Shown: positions 1 to 8,118 of the stretch, one piece after another | How positions within the stretch are numbered: the stretch's first letter is position 1 | Layout of the letters: each line of letters begins with the position of its first letter | Notes under the pieces: model-generated | What the model saw: the letters and a program-made list of their open reading frames with translations, nothing else | The model's database searches: none | What the model was told of the DNA's origin: nothing | Translations under genes and position numbers: made by a program | NCBI GenBank assembly: GCA_964549505.1 | Contig: CAZJVD010000008.1 | Location: forward strand, 65,978-129,977 | From: CAZJVD01 sp964549505 | GTDB taxonomy: Bacteria; Bdellovibrionota; UBA1018; CAZJVD01 | Reading direction: 5' to 3' | DNA length: 64,000 bases

Positions 1-114
1 AACCAGCTCTGGTTCCAAGGGGGAAACGCGGCAGCGATGAGAATTGCCGAAAGCACGGTGCGCCAAGCGATGCGGATTTTTTTGAGTGACACCGTCTTCG
101 AGTGTAACGCGTAG
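1..114 (+). CDS. C-terminal fragment of an unidentified protein
   Basis: Frame 1 is open from the window edge to a TAG at 112-114 and encodes 37 residues that include the segment GGNAAAMRIAESTVRQAMRI. The helix-like composition is compatible with the end of a real protein, but the piece is too short to assign to a family. The start lies outside the window. No clear intrinsic terminator follows; bases 115-178 are AT-rich without an obvious hairpin. Confidence 0.45.
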   Translation, partial: NQLWFQGGNAAAMRIAESTVRQAMRIFLSDTVFECNA

Positions 115-178
115 GGATAGTGTTATGAAAATAAAAATTTAAACTTGGGCCAGTTAGATGTGTACTGAGGACTAAGAA

Positions 179-1393
179 CTAGGGTTTGCCGGGTGGCGAA
201 GCGATCAAGCGCATCCAATCCGTCGCAACCGGCTTGGTCTTGGGGCGATCCATGAGCACGAGCGTCTTGAAAGCATTGATCCGACCACCACTGATCAGCT
301 TCCCCGAAAGAGAAGACAACGGATCGACGCCTTGACGAATCAGTGCAATCACTTCAGGGGGCGTAAGACGAGGATTCTTTGCTAAGATCAGAGCTGCAAG
401 CCCCGACACAAAGGCCGTTGCCTGGCTCGTACCGGAAAGAAACCCGTATTTTCCATCAGGGATCGTGCTGTAGATGTCTTCGCCTGGAGCCGCCACATCC
501 ACGGTCGTGCGTCCCCAGTTTGATGAACCCAAAAGTTCGTTTTTAATATTGGTCGCCGCTACCGATAGAATATTCGTAAGGCGATACGCTCCGGGATAGT
601 AACTGTTTTCCGCAAGATCTGTGTTCTCGTGATTATTACCTGCTGCGGTCACGACTAGGATTCCGTGACTCTCAGCGCGCTTCAGAGCCAGATACTCTTC
701 GTGCGCATACTTCGGTCCGCCGCCGCTATAGTTGATGATCCGTACGCCTTGGTCGATCGCGTAGTGAATCGCACGAACGGTATTCTGGAGATTAACAACA
801 CCTGGATTCGAATCCTTGTAGTAGCGAATGGGCAAAAGCGTGACTTCGGGAGAGACTCCACTCACACCGGCTTTCGGATTAGTAACCGCTCCGATGATCC
901 CAGCGACATGGGTTCCATGTCCGTGAATATCGATGGGGTTCGGTTTGTTGTCGGCAAAGTCCCAGCCATAGGCGGGCTTTCCATCCGCACCCTTGGTCGT
1001 TGGCGCGTGCCAGAGATTGAGCGTCAGATCAGGATGGAGAGGATCCACACCGGTATCAACAACGGCAACCACAACCGATCGCGAACCACGTTCGATCTTC
1101 CACGCATCGACAGCGAAGATATGCGACGCGATCTTTCCGAGACGAGCCTTAAGATTATAGAGTCCCCAGTTTTTAAAACTTGTGGTTTTGCGAATCTTCT
1201 CGGGTGTCACCGGTTCGATGGCCGCGCGACTTTCGCGAAACCCCGTCCAGCGATCATGCCCAGAAAAGAAAACAGGCGTGAGCGTACTCAGGACAAGCCA
1301 AAGCATCGTCCCCGTCATTAACTTCTCAAAGCCAGTCATTAACCTCTTGAAGCGACCGTCTCTAGGTTTGCTGTTCTTCTTTGTTCGAATCAC
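179..1393 (-). CDS. Subtilisin-like serine protease (peptidase S8), exported or membrane-anchored
   Basis: The 404-residue protein has the complete S8 catalytic triad in order: Asp in VVDTGVD, His in HGHGTHVAGI and Ser in SGTSQATAFVSG. The oxyanion-hole Asn lies in VTAAGNNHEN. A hydrophobic stretch after a basic N-terminus (around residues 28-44) looks like an uncleaved signal or membrane anchor, so the protease probably acts in the periplasm or outside the cell. A short propeptide-like region (about residues 45-85) precedes the catalytic domain. The start is GTG at 1391-1393, with CTGGAG about 8 bases upstream. The gene stands alone; its neighbours suggest no substrate. The family assignment is firm, the biological role is unknown. 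Confidence 0.93.
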   Translation of the reverse strand: MIRTKKNSKPRDGRFKRLMTGFEKLMTGTMLWLVLSTLTPVFFSGHDRWTGFRESRAAIEPVTPEKIRKTTSFKNWGLYNLKARLGKIASHIFAVDAWKIERGSRSVVVAVVDTGVDPLHPDLTLNLWHAPTTKGADGKPAYGWDFADNKPNPIDIHGHGTHVAGIIGAVTNPKAGVSGVSPEVTLLPIRYYKDSNPGVVNLQNTVRAIHYAIDQGVRIINYSGGGPKYAHEEYLALKRAESHGILVVTAAGNNHENTDLAENSYYPGAYRLTNILSVAATNIKNELLGSSNWGRTTVDVAAPGEDIYSTIPDGKYGFLSGTSQATAFVSGLAALILAKNPRLTPPEVIALIRQGVDPLSSLSGKLISGGRINAFKTLVLMDRPKTKPVATDWMRLIASPPGKP

Positions 1394-1771
1394 GTTTTGA
1401 GCTCCAGCTTGCGACTACGTACCACACAAGACGCACCCCATGCCGTTCAGCAAGAGCTATACCGCGTTTCCGGCCGGAGGGAGTGTCGTAAGCTCATCAA
1501 TAACCCACCCCCGCGTCGTTTCCGACGCAGGCTCAACTCAAAGGAACCAGCAGCTGTATACTTTTTGTACATCTCTGACCCATGAAACCGGATTTCCTCC
1601 ACGCAACCCACACGAAAACACTGCTGTTTTTTCTAGAGTCGTGATGACCCCCGACTGGCACCCTGTTTGCTTTTTCATCAACACGTGGACCCTGAATCGC
1701 ACTCTCATCGCGGTTCAGATGCTGATGTGAATGTTGTGTGTGAGTGGAAGTGGAAGCAGAGGTGAGTTGTC
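1394..1771. other. Intergenic region, no gene recognised
   Basis: This 378-base stretch separates the divergent protease and the small gene at 1772. Short open frames exist but have no ribosome binding site and no protein-like composition. I see no tRNA, terminator or repeat. Promoters for both flanking genes should lie here, but I could not point to a convincing -35/-10 pair. Confidence 0.5.
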
Positions 1772-2152
1772 GTGTCCGCGAGTCAAGATCGTTCTCAAAA
1801 GTTCAAATTCGTATTTCATAAATTCAAAAAAGACGCTCAGGACAATCCTGCGCAGTTCTCAGCCGGCCTTGTGCGTGGTGCGGTCGTCACCGTTCAGTCT
1901 CTGGCGAACGGTACAACGAGCAACGCTCCACCGCCTGAAGTGCGCAGCTACCAACCGGTCGAGTTCATTCGCCCTAGAGCCTTGCGGGAGGACACGCCTG
2001 CGCGTGAGATCGTACCGCCAGCTTATAGCGCGATCGAAAGCTTGAAGGCCAATCTTGAGCGACTGACCGAGCTTCAGCGCAAACTTGGATTTCTTCTTGA
2101 AGAAGTTAAGGCGATCACGCCTGAGACTACTTCAGACACGTCCGAAGACTGA
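1772..2152 (+). CDS. Small conserved-looking hypothetical protein
   Basis: The 126-residue product is predicted soluble, with a basic N-terminus (SQKFKFVFHKFKKD), a Pro-rich middle and a C-terminal helix that is probably a short coiled coil (AIESLKANLERLTELQRKLG). The start is GTG at 1772, chosen because a strong Shine-Dalgarno sequence, GAGGTGAG, lies about 7 bases upstream. I do not recognise a family. The next gene, on the opposite strand, ends only 4 bases downstream, so this is a convergent pair without room for a terminator. Confidence 0.7.
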   Translation: MSASQDRSQKFKFVFHKFKKDAQDNPAQFSAGLVRGAVVTVQSLANGTTSNAPPPEVRSYQPVEFIRPRALREDTPAREIVPPAYSAIESLKANLERLTELQRKLGFLLEEVKAITPETTSDTSED

Positions 2153-2156
2153 GCAT

Positions 2157-3311
2157 TTAAGCCGGAGAGTCGTCTTTTTTTCCAATTTGACCGGGATCGC
2201 CCGCCTGAAACTTATCGACGGGTATGTTGTCGGGAAAGCGGGGTTTTTCAAGGCGTGGCGCCTTAGCTTCCATTTTTTTGCGATCACCAGGACGAAGTTC
2301 AAGACCTACTTTAGGAATGCGAATCGTGAGTTGTTCCCCTCGGAACTCCTTGTCGATCGCCTCCCGCTGAACAGGAATCGGCAGTTTGAACGTCTCAGAG
2401 TAGCTCTGAAAGTTCGCCGTCGTTTGATTGCCACCGTCTGGCTTATTGATAACTTCCTTCGCGCGACGTTGACCGGACACGACAAGCTCGTTTCCGCCTT
2501 TAACGGAAACGGAGAGAAACTGTTGTTCATGCTGGGGAATCTTTGCCGTGATCACGTACTCGTTCTCACCTTCTGCCATGTCCGCACCTAAGATTACGGG
2601 TTGGTAGAAAGGATCTGACTGGCGAGAGCTGTAGGCCGCCAGCTTTCGCGAACTGTCGGAACGAATCGCATCGAGTTGCTGTTTTGAGTTTCTAAAGAGC
2701 GACAACAATTCCGACTCACTCTGCGAGACGATCTTCCCGTGGCGTTCCCGCCCCTGCACGACCGTGCGCTGGGCCGCTTCATCAAAAAACTGCGTGGCTT
2801 TTGTCGCTTCTTCGCGATGTTCCTTTTCCTGAAGCTGCATGCTCGCGCGGTGAACAGTCTCGCGGTTCTGCTTTTCGCCCTGCTGCTGCAGAAGCTCGAG
2901 TTTCGCGTGATTGTCGCCCTCACGACGAATCGTCTCGGTGGTCAGTGCCGAATCGATTTGAACGTTTCTCAGCTTTACTTCACCGTCACGCGTGGCACGG
3001 TTCACTTCGCCATCGTAGAACGACTGTACTTCGAACTGAGTCTTTTCACCGATCTGACGAGACTTGGATAGATCCGCGTTCTGCTGGCGTTTGAGCTCCA
3101 TGAGACGCGCGTAGCCTTCGACCTGCTGCCGCTGAAGACTCTCTTCTCGTTGGTTGATCAGATCGACTTCGCGGCGCTCGTAGACATCTTTGATATCGTC
3201 GAGCTTCTGGCTCGATTCAACTTCGGCATCTCGAATCTGATGACTGAGCTCGACCAGACGTTTCTGGTTCGCGACTTCTTGATCGCGTACGCGCTTCTCG
3301 GATACGTCCAT
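2157..3311 (-). CDS. Coiled-coil protein with C-terminal Hsp20/alpha-crystallin domain
   Basis: Residues 1 to about 225 of this 384-residue protein are highly charged, Glu/Arg/Gln-rich and almost certainly one long coiled coil. Residues about 230-345 have the features of an alpha-crystallin (small heat shock) domain: the ENEYVITAKIP strand, LVVSGQR, and the conserved closing segment GEQLTIRIPKVG. A disordered, Lys/Pro-rich tail follows. Ordinary Hsp20 proteins are 140-170 residues, so the coiled-coil arm is an unusual fusion. The start ATG follows the stop of the upstream 104-residue gene directly (TAA then ATG), which indicates translational coupling. The role is likely a holdase or scaffold; the client is unknown. 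No heat-shock regulatory element is visible. Confidence 0.85.
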   Translation of the reverse strand: MDVSEKRVRDQEVANQKRLVELSHQIRDAEVESSQKLDDIKDVYERREVDLINQREESLQRQQVEGYARLMELKRQQNADLSKSRQIGEKTQFEVQSFYDGEVNRATRDGEVKLRNVQIDSALTTETIRREGDNHAKLELLQQQGEKQNRETVHRASMQLQEKEHREEATKATQFFDEAAQRTVVQGRERHGKIVSQSESELLSLFRNSKQQLDAIRSDSSRKLAAYSSRQSDPFYQPVILGADMAEGENEYVITAKIPQHEQQFLSVSVKGGNELVVSGQRRAKEVINKPDGGNQTTANFQSYSETFKLPIPVQREAIDKEFRGEQLTIRIPKVGLELRPGDRKKMEAKAPRLEKPRFPDNIPVDKFQAGDPGQIGKKDDSPA

Positions 3312-3626
3312 TTAGTGCTTGATCTCCAGTTCCTCAAAAATACTGTTTTCGACAATATTAAAGTACGTTCGGATCACGCGATCGAGCGTCGTCTGATCGA
3401 GACGTTCTAGATAGGCACGTTTCTGAATCAGCGTCGGTTGTTCGATCATGCGCTCGATATGATGTTCGACTTCGTACGCCAGTCCGTCGCTCCACTCGGG
3501 ATTGTGTCCCGCGCGCTCAAACACCGAACGGATCAAACTCGGTTCGAAAAGAAGATGGTTTCCCTGTTTGGACTGCCAAAGCAAATACTCGACCTGAGCA
3601 AGCTGCTCTTTGTTGACCACTAACAC
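3312..3626 (-). CDS. Hypothetical protein coupled to the Hsp20 coiled-coil gene
   Basis: This 104-residue, mostly helical, acidic soluble protein contains the segment YEVEHHIERMIEQPTLIQKR. It starts with GTG at 3624-3626, and AAGGAAGG lies upstream as ribosome binding site. Its stop codon abuts the start codon of the downstream Hsp20-domain gene, so the two form one operon and probably act together. I do not recognise a family; a partner or adaptor of the coiled-coil chaperone-like protein is an inference from coupling only. Confidence 0.75.
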   Translation of the reverse strand: MLVVNKEQLAQVEYLLWQSKQGNHLLFEPSLIRSVFERAGHNPEWSDGLAYEVEHHIERMIEQPTLIQKRAYLERLDQTTLDRVIRTYFNIVENSIFEELEIKH

Positions 3627-3810
3627 GTTGCGGGCCCCTTCCTTGGGTTCTTGCCTTCTTTAGATTCTCGAATGACCGGCGAAGGCCCCATCCTTGGGAC
3701 CCACTGAAAAACGATCACCCATAGAAAAGCATAATGTGAATTTCGGAACGTTGACAAGGTGGCAGACCATGCCCGGCCACGCACCCCGGTATCGCCAATG
3801 CTTTGACAGT

Positions 3811-3839
3811 TTGTGTTTGAGTGATGCCGTCGGTAGACT
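3811..3839 (+). promoter_or_regulatory. Promoter with leaderless geometry
   Basis: TTGTGT (3811-3816), 17-base spacer and TAGACT (3834-3839) form a sigma70-type promoter. Only 7 bases separate the -10 box from the ATG at 3847, so the mRNA would start at or next to the start codon. Confidence 0.55.
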
Positions 3840-3846
3840 TTAAGGG

Positions 3847-4953
3847 ATGAAGCGTGGGGGCAAACCCGCTACTAAAAAACGGAAATCACCTGCGAAGGCG
3901 CCCAAGAAAAGTAACAAGATGGGTAGCAAGCCAGGTAACAAGACGGCTACCAAGGCAGCCTCGAAGAAACCGTCACGCCTGGACGTCGGTAATAAGGTCG
4001 GCAAGGACGTCGGTGACATTGTCGCCCAGCCACGCTGCATCCACTGTGATCGCGAACTGGGTGTGAACGAACAGGCTCTCTTCGTCGAAGAAGAAGTCGG
4101 TCGCATTTTCTGTTCTGAGAAATGCATCTTGGATCACTTCGAACCCGATATTCGTAAACTCGAAAAAAGTTATCGCAATCTATCCGACGACGGCGAACTC
4201 GCCGATGCTGTACGCGACAAGCTCGCACATCTGCGCTGGAAAACACTTGAGAACCCTAAAGAGATTTTTGTCGAACGAACCGTCAGCGGCGACAAGCGCT
4301 ATACCTTGATCGGTGAGTTCCAGCTCGGTGGCGAAACGATTTGGTGTGTTTGCATCTCGCTTTTTTTACGAGGCGAGCCGAGTTTTCTTTTTCTCTCGTT
4401 TATCACGCGCCTACAGACATCGGTGGAACACTACCGAAAAGGCGACCCGATCCAGGTTGATCAACTGCGTACGGGCGGACGCGATGCGGGACATCCGGTG
4501 CTCGGAATGGACGCCCCTGCTCGTTTCGACGGACCGGCCAGCGATTGGACTGAAGAAGAAACCTACCGTGCGGGCGTCAACCGTGAGCGTACCAAAGACG
4601 ATATTTCCCCCAAAGAATTTGCCGCCTACGAGCGCTGTGTGAACCCGACGCTTGAGGCCCCTGACGAAGTCTGGTCAGCCGAGCGCGGAGCCATCGCGCC
4701 AATTCGCGAGGACCTCACCGATCCAAACTTGCGACAGGAACCGACACGCGTTCTCCACTTTATCAAGCACTTCGCCGAAGGCACGGGCCACTGGTACATC
4801 TTGATCGCACGCGAGTCTGACGAGAACGAAGACGAGATGGAGATTCTGGATTGTTTCCCAACTCGCGACCCCGACTTAGTCGACAAGTACCGCATCGGCA
4901 CCAAAGAGATGGGCTCCGAAGAACCTCTTCCTGGCAGCCGTCTGATTCACTAA
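3847..4953 (+). CDS. Lys-rich protein with a C4 TRASH/MYM-like zinc finger
   Basis: The first ~50 residues are a Lys/Ala/Pro-rich, histone-like basic tail. Residues ~63-95 carry a paired CxxC arrangement (CIHCDREL, then FCSEKCILDHF), typical of TRASH/MYM-type treble-clef metal-binding modules. The remaining ~270 residues are acidic and soluble with no domain I recognise. The basic tail suggests nucleic-acid binding and the finger a metal-binding or sensing function, but both are inferences. No Shine-Dalgarno sequence precedes the ATG; a promoter immediately upstream suggests leaderless translation. The downstream 239-residue gene lies 30 bases away but has its own promoter-like sequence. Confidence 0.8.
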   Translation: MKRGGKPATKKRKSPAKAPKKSNKMGSKPGNKTATKAASKKPSRLDVGNKVGKDVGDIVAQPRCIHCDRELGVNEQALFVEEEVGRIFCSEKCILDHFEPDIRKLEKSYRNLSDDGELADAVRDKLAHLRWKTLENPKEIFVERTVSGDKRYTLIGEFQLGGETIWCVCISLFLRGEPSFLFLSFITRLQTSVEHYRKGDPIQVDQLRTGGRDAGHPVLGMDAPARFDGPASDWTEEETYRAGVNRERTKDDISPKEFAAYERCVNPTLEAPDEVWSAERGAIAPIREDLTDPNLRQEPTRVLHFIKHFAEGTGHWYILIARESDENEDEMEILDCFPTRDPDLVDKYRIGTKEMGSEEPLPGSRLIH

Positions 4954-4974
4954 ATCCCAGTTTTAGAGTACAGT
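4946..4974 (+). promoter_or_regulatory. Promoter with leaderless geometry
   Basis: TTCACT (4946-4951), 17 bases and TACAGT (4969-4974) precede the ATG at 4984 by 9 bases. The -35 box overlaps the end of the upstream gene. The predicted start of transcription falls within about 3 bases of the ATG. Confidence 0.5.
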
Positions 4975-4983
4975 GCCGCCGTT

Positions 4984-5703
4984 ATGAAGGGTGTCGTTTT
5001 TCAAAAACCTCTGGAACTCACGCAGAACATTCAGGGCGAGACATGGCGACAAGGCGATGCCGTGAGCGGCAGGCTCGAGATCAAAAGTCATGGCGGTTCT
5101 GGAGCTTCGACCGAAGTCGCAGTGGCACTTGCCGTCGGCGACCTCAGACAACTCAGACAAAAGGCGGCCGACACCTTTGAGATTCTCGAGGAACGTACGT
5201 TACCTGTTCAAGCAGGCAGCGGAACTTGGGAGTTTAAGACCGCAACGGATTGTCCGATCACCGACACGGGCACTAGCCTCTTCGTCCTCTATGGCGGCAG
5301 GCCCCTTTCAGTGACGTCTGGAATTTTGCAGCTACCCTTTAAGCCCGCATTTCTCATTGAAGAATACCTTCGAATTTTCAATGTGAGATTCAACTTTGTC
5401 GTCAAGACCGTAAAGAACAGCAAAGGCTTTGTCGAAGCCAAACTCGCACCACCCTCCGGTCGTGAGTTTGCGAAAGTCGAAAGCGCACAAGTCAGCCTAC
5501 GCCTCAAGGATGACGTTCTTTCCGCTCGCGTGCTCTTTCAGGTCAAGACCATCTCCGCGACGCTCGGTGAACTCGGAATTCAGAAAACTAAAAAGACCGC
5601 TGAAGAAGACCTACTCAAAATCAATTACATGACCTCAAGTGGCCGCATCAACGACGACTGCCTTGAGAAGTCCATCGCCGCGGCCATCGCGACGCTGAAT
5701 TAG
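4984..5703 (+). CDS. Hypothetical beta-rich cytosolic protein
   Basis: This 239-residue protein has no signal peptide or membrane segment and a composition suggestive of a beta-sandwich, with an N-terminal WRQGDAVSGRLEI strand-turn-strand. That motif faintly recalls arrestin-like/Spo0M proteins, but I cannot confirm the fold. The start ATG lacks a Shine-Dalgarno sequence and sits 9 bases behind a -10 box. Its TAG stop codon (5701-5703) is the first three bases of a 223-bp palindrome. Confidence 0.75.
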   Translation: MKGVVFQKPLELTQNIQGETWRQGDAVSGRLEIKSHGGSGASTEVAVALAVGDLRQLRQKAADTFEILEERTLPVQAGSGTWEFKTATDCPITDTGTSLFVLYGGRPLSVTSGILQLPFKPAFLIEEYLRIFNVRFNFVVKTVKNSKGFVEAKLAPPSGREFAKVESAQVSLRLKDDVLSARVLFQVKTISATLGELGIQKTKKTAEEDLLKINYMTSSGRINDDCLEKSIAAAIATLN

Positions 5704-5923
5704 GTCACGGCATTTCATTAAGTATCCTCAGTTTTAGTTTCCCCCTTGTACGTCTAAGAGTTTCTCTCTCACACGTAGCGTCCGCGCACATCCATGTGCT
5801 CCTCGCGCCCTTCGGGCTTCGCCCTCCTTGGCGCTCAAGGGACGTTACGTGTGAGAGAGAAATTCTTAGACGTACAAACGCGAAGATTAATTCTGAGGAT
5901 ACTTAACGAAATGCCGTGACCTA
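5701..5923. repeat. Long palindrome (copy A) spanning two convergent stop codons
   Basis: Outer arms 5701-5731 and 5893-5923 match at 30 of 31 positions; inner arms 5746-5783 and 5839-5877 match almost completely. The palindrome ends exactly at the TAG of the left gene and the CTA (TAG on the minus strand) of the right gene. The loop region contains a hairpin at 5786-5799 (GCACA-TCCA-TGTGC) and a second at 5805-5834 (GCGCC...GGCGC with inner GGGC-TTC-GCCC). The same two-hairpin arrangement occurs in the tRNA-linked elements at 9401-9715 and 54073-54447. It could serve as a bidirectional transcription barrier, although no run of T follows. Confidence 0.9.
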
Positions 5924-6355
5924 AAGCTTACTGGCGAAGGTCTCGAACTCTTTGAACATCTTAGGCAGGCTGGAAGCGATGAGCTTTTTCAGAAGAAAAC
6001 CCGGAACGGGCAACTTAAATTCTATGTCGACGTCATACTCGACATGACAGCTGTTTTCACCACGCGACGTGATTTCCCAACGGCCTGCATTCTTTTCGAG
6101 AAAACCACTCGAGACCAGCTCCCACGTCATCCCCCATCGACCCGTTCCCTCGGTATGGGCATGTCGAAGCGTGTAGCTGATATCTTTCATGAGAGCGACG
6201 CCGTACTCCACCGTTGCACCGCGATCGGTGGTGAGCAGAATCTTCGCAGACCGACAGCCGGTGACAAACTCAGAGTAGCGATCATACGCCGTGACCGAAC
6301 GATAAAATCGTTCACCAGAGAGCGTGACGTTCTCCGAAAGACTTGCCTTAGCCAT
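5921..6355 (-). CDS. SRPBCC (START-like) / COQ10-like cyclase-dehydrase family protein
   Basis: The 144-residue length, the N-terminal VYRSV-like start (ERFYRSVTAYDRYSEFV), central beta strands (GRWEITS) and long C-terminal helix (LIASSLPKMFKEFETFA) fit the SRPBCC hydrophobic-ligand-binding fold, in particular the COQ10/polyketide-cyclase-like group. The ligand is unknown. The ATG is only 4 bases behind the glpX stop, so it is the second gene of a glpX operon. Its stop codon forms the right end of palindrome A. Confidence 0.8.
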   Translation of the reverse strand: MAKASLSENVTLSGERFYRSVTAYDRYSEFVTGCRSAKILLTTDRGATVEYGVALMKDISYTLRHAHTEGTGRWGMTWELVSSGFLEKNAGRWEITSRGENSCHVEYDVDIEFKLPVPGFLLKKLIASSLPKMFKEFETFASKL

Positions 6356-6359
6356 AGTT

Positions 6360-7313
6360 TTAGTACGTCGGTTTTAGATCAAATCGGTGAAACGCTTTGA
6401 TAAAACGAAGCGTTCCTGTTTCAGACCGCATCACGACACTGCTGGTTTTCGCTTTTCCTGGCGAAAACCGTACACCTGAAAGCAGCGGTCCTGTCGTGAC
6501 TCCCGTTGCACAGAACATGACGTCGCCATCGGCAAGATCACGCATCTGAAAAACTTTCTCGAGATCTTTGACACCCATCTTCGTCGCCCGCTCGCGTTCT
6601 TCCCGGTTACGAAACACGAGCTGTCCTTGAAAATCACCACCGACACAACGAAGGGCTGCAGCGGCGATTACGCCCTCAGGCGCTCCACCGATTCCCATCA
6701 TGACATCGACACCACTGCCCGGCATGGACGTCGCGATCGCAGCCGAGACGTCACCATCTCCGATGAGATAGATGCGCGCACCAGCACGGCGGACTTCCGT
6801 GATCAGCTCTTCGTGTCTGGGACGATCGAGAACGATGACGGTGAGATCCGAGATATTGCACTTTTTAGCTTTCGCGATTTCTTTCAAATTTTCGGTAGGG
6901 GTTGCATTGAGATCGATCGCACCCTTCGCTTCGCCACCCACAGCGATTTTTTTCATGTACGTATCAGGTGCGTGGAGAAACTTTCCCTCTTCAGCGATCG
7001 CCATCACACTCATGGCGTTGGTTCCGCCGCGCGCACAGATCGTTGTACCCTCGAGTGGATCGACCGCAAGATCGAGCTTCGGGCCTTGGCCCGCACCGAC
7101 TTTTTCGCCGATGTAGAGCATCGGAGCTTCATCGCGCTCCCCTTCTCCGATCACGATCGTTCCGTCGAACTGAATCGTTCCCAAAAGGCTGCGCATGGAC
7201 TCCACCGCCGACTGATCCGCCGCACGTTCGTCCCCACGCCCCATCCACCGCGCACTCGCAAGAGCAGCAGCTTCCGTCACACGCACAAACTCGAGAGCAA
7301 AGTTTCTATCCAT
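6360..7313 (-). CDS. glpX: Fructose-1,6-bisphosphatase class II (GlpX)
   Basis: The enzyme hydrolyses fructose 1,6-bisphosphate to fructose 6-phosphate in gluconeogenesis. The 317-residue protein is close to the usual family length of about 320-335. It shows the GlpX signature features: WMGRGDERAADQSAVESMR near the N-terminus, the metal/substrate loop DPLEGTTICARG, GDGDVSAAI and GIGGAPEGVIAAAAL. It starts at ATG 7311-7313. It is followed after 4 bases by the SRPBCC gene. Together with pckA at 60.3-61.8 kb it points to active gluconeogenesis. No regulatory site is evident. Confidence 0.95.
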   Translation of the reverse strand: MDRNFALEFVRVTEAAALASARWMGRGDERAADQSAVESMRSLLGTIQFDGTIVIGEGERDEAPMLYIGEKVGAGQGPKLDLAVDPLEGTTICARGGTNAMSVMAIAEEGKFLHAPDTYMKKIAVGGEAKGAIDLNATPTENLKEIAKAKKCNISDLTVIVLDRPRHEELITEVRRAGARIYLIGDGDVSAAIATSMPGSGVDVMMGIGGAPEGVIAAAALRCVGGDFQGQLVFRNREERERATKMGVKDLEKVFQMRDLADGDVMFCATGVTTGPLLSGVRFSPGKAKTSSVVMRSETGTLRFIKAFHRFDLKPTY

Positions 7314-7365
7314 GCCCGACTATTTAACATTTTCGAAGGCGATTTGCCTGGATTTCGCCACACCC

Positions 7366-8085
7366 CTACGGCTTTAAAACCTTGGATAAAGCCAGGCGAT
7401 GCGGCGCCTGAATGCTGGACGCCCCCAGTAGGGCACGCGCATAAGCGAGCTTTGCTGGATCGGGCTTTTCATCCTTCACAATGGAAAGCGCTTCAAGAGC
7501 CACCACACCCTGCTCAAGGGGCGTTTCGCGGGCTGCGGTCGCGTGCCCGGTCTCAATCGTATCGGCGCTCCACTGAACCGTGTTCTGAAAGAAAATCAAA
7601 AGCCCCTCGTCGAGTTCTGGTGCACCGGGTTTACCCGTCAGAATCAAATCGACACCGGTCCCCCCGCGGTACCAGGCCAAAACCCCCGCGGGAGGTGGCC
7701 AAAGCTTGAGACTCTGCCCTTGCCGCACAGGATCGAGCGCCTCTTTCAAGCGTTCGAGATCAGCTGGGTCCATTTCAAAAAACTCAAATCCGACGCGATC
7801 ACGAAAGAGTGCGCTGACACGCCCCTGAACAGGGAGGTGATCGCCACAGAAGCGCAAAACACCGCGATGAATACGACCCACTGAAAAAAGCAGCAGATCT
7901 TCTTCGTGCAAAACCTTCAGGGAGAACCCACCGACGGAGATGTCGACCAGCGCGAACACACGACCATAGTCATCCAGACGAATACTGTCCTGACTCGTGC
8001 TGATGCGCGGAACCAAACGGCGCTCGGCGTGGATCTCAGGCTGCTCCGGGTTATCGACAAGTTCCATCATGGGCAATTGTCGCAT
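7366..8085 (-). CDS. PilZ-domain protein (c-di-GMP receptor candidate)
   Basis: With the start at ATG 8083-8085 the protein has 239 residues. The N-terminal ~110 residues hold a PilZ domain: the RxxxR-type motif in RRLVPR and the D-x-S-x-x-G motif in VDISVGG, the two elements that bind cyclic di-GMP in known PilZ proteins. The C-terminal half has no recognised domain. The open frame extends upstream to 8403, but that part lies antisense inside pgsA and reads as low-complexity sequence, so I cut the start. The gene is divergent from pgsA with only ~33 bases between starts. A role in motility or surface behaviour is likely. Confidence 0.8.
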   Translation of the reverse strand: MRQLPMMELVDNPEQPEIHAERRLVPRISTSQDSIRLDDYGRVFALVDISVGGFSLKVLHEEDLLLFSVGRIHRGVLRFCGDHLPVQGRVSALFRDRVGFEFFEMDPADLERLKEALDPVRQGQSLKLWPPPAGVLAWYRGGTGVDLILTGKPGAPELDEGLLIFFQNTVQWSADTIETGHATAARETPLEQGVVALEALSIVKDEKPDPAKLAYARALLGASSIQAPHRLALSKVLKP

Positions 8086-8118
8086 CTTTTTTTTCTTAGT
8101 GCTATCGTCGACGGACAG

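Noticed and set aside
6627..7709. 360-codon plus-strand open frame
   Set aside because: It is antisense to glpX and the PilZ gene, both with clear motifs; its translation is Arg/His/Ser-rich low-quality sequence.
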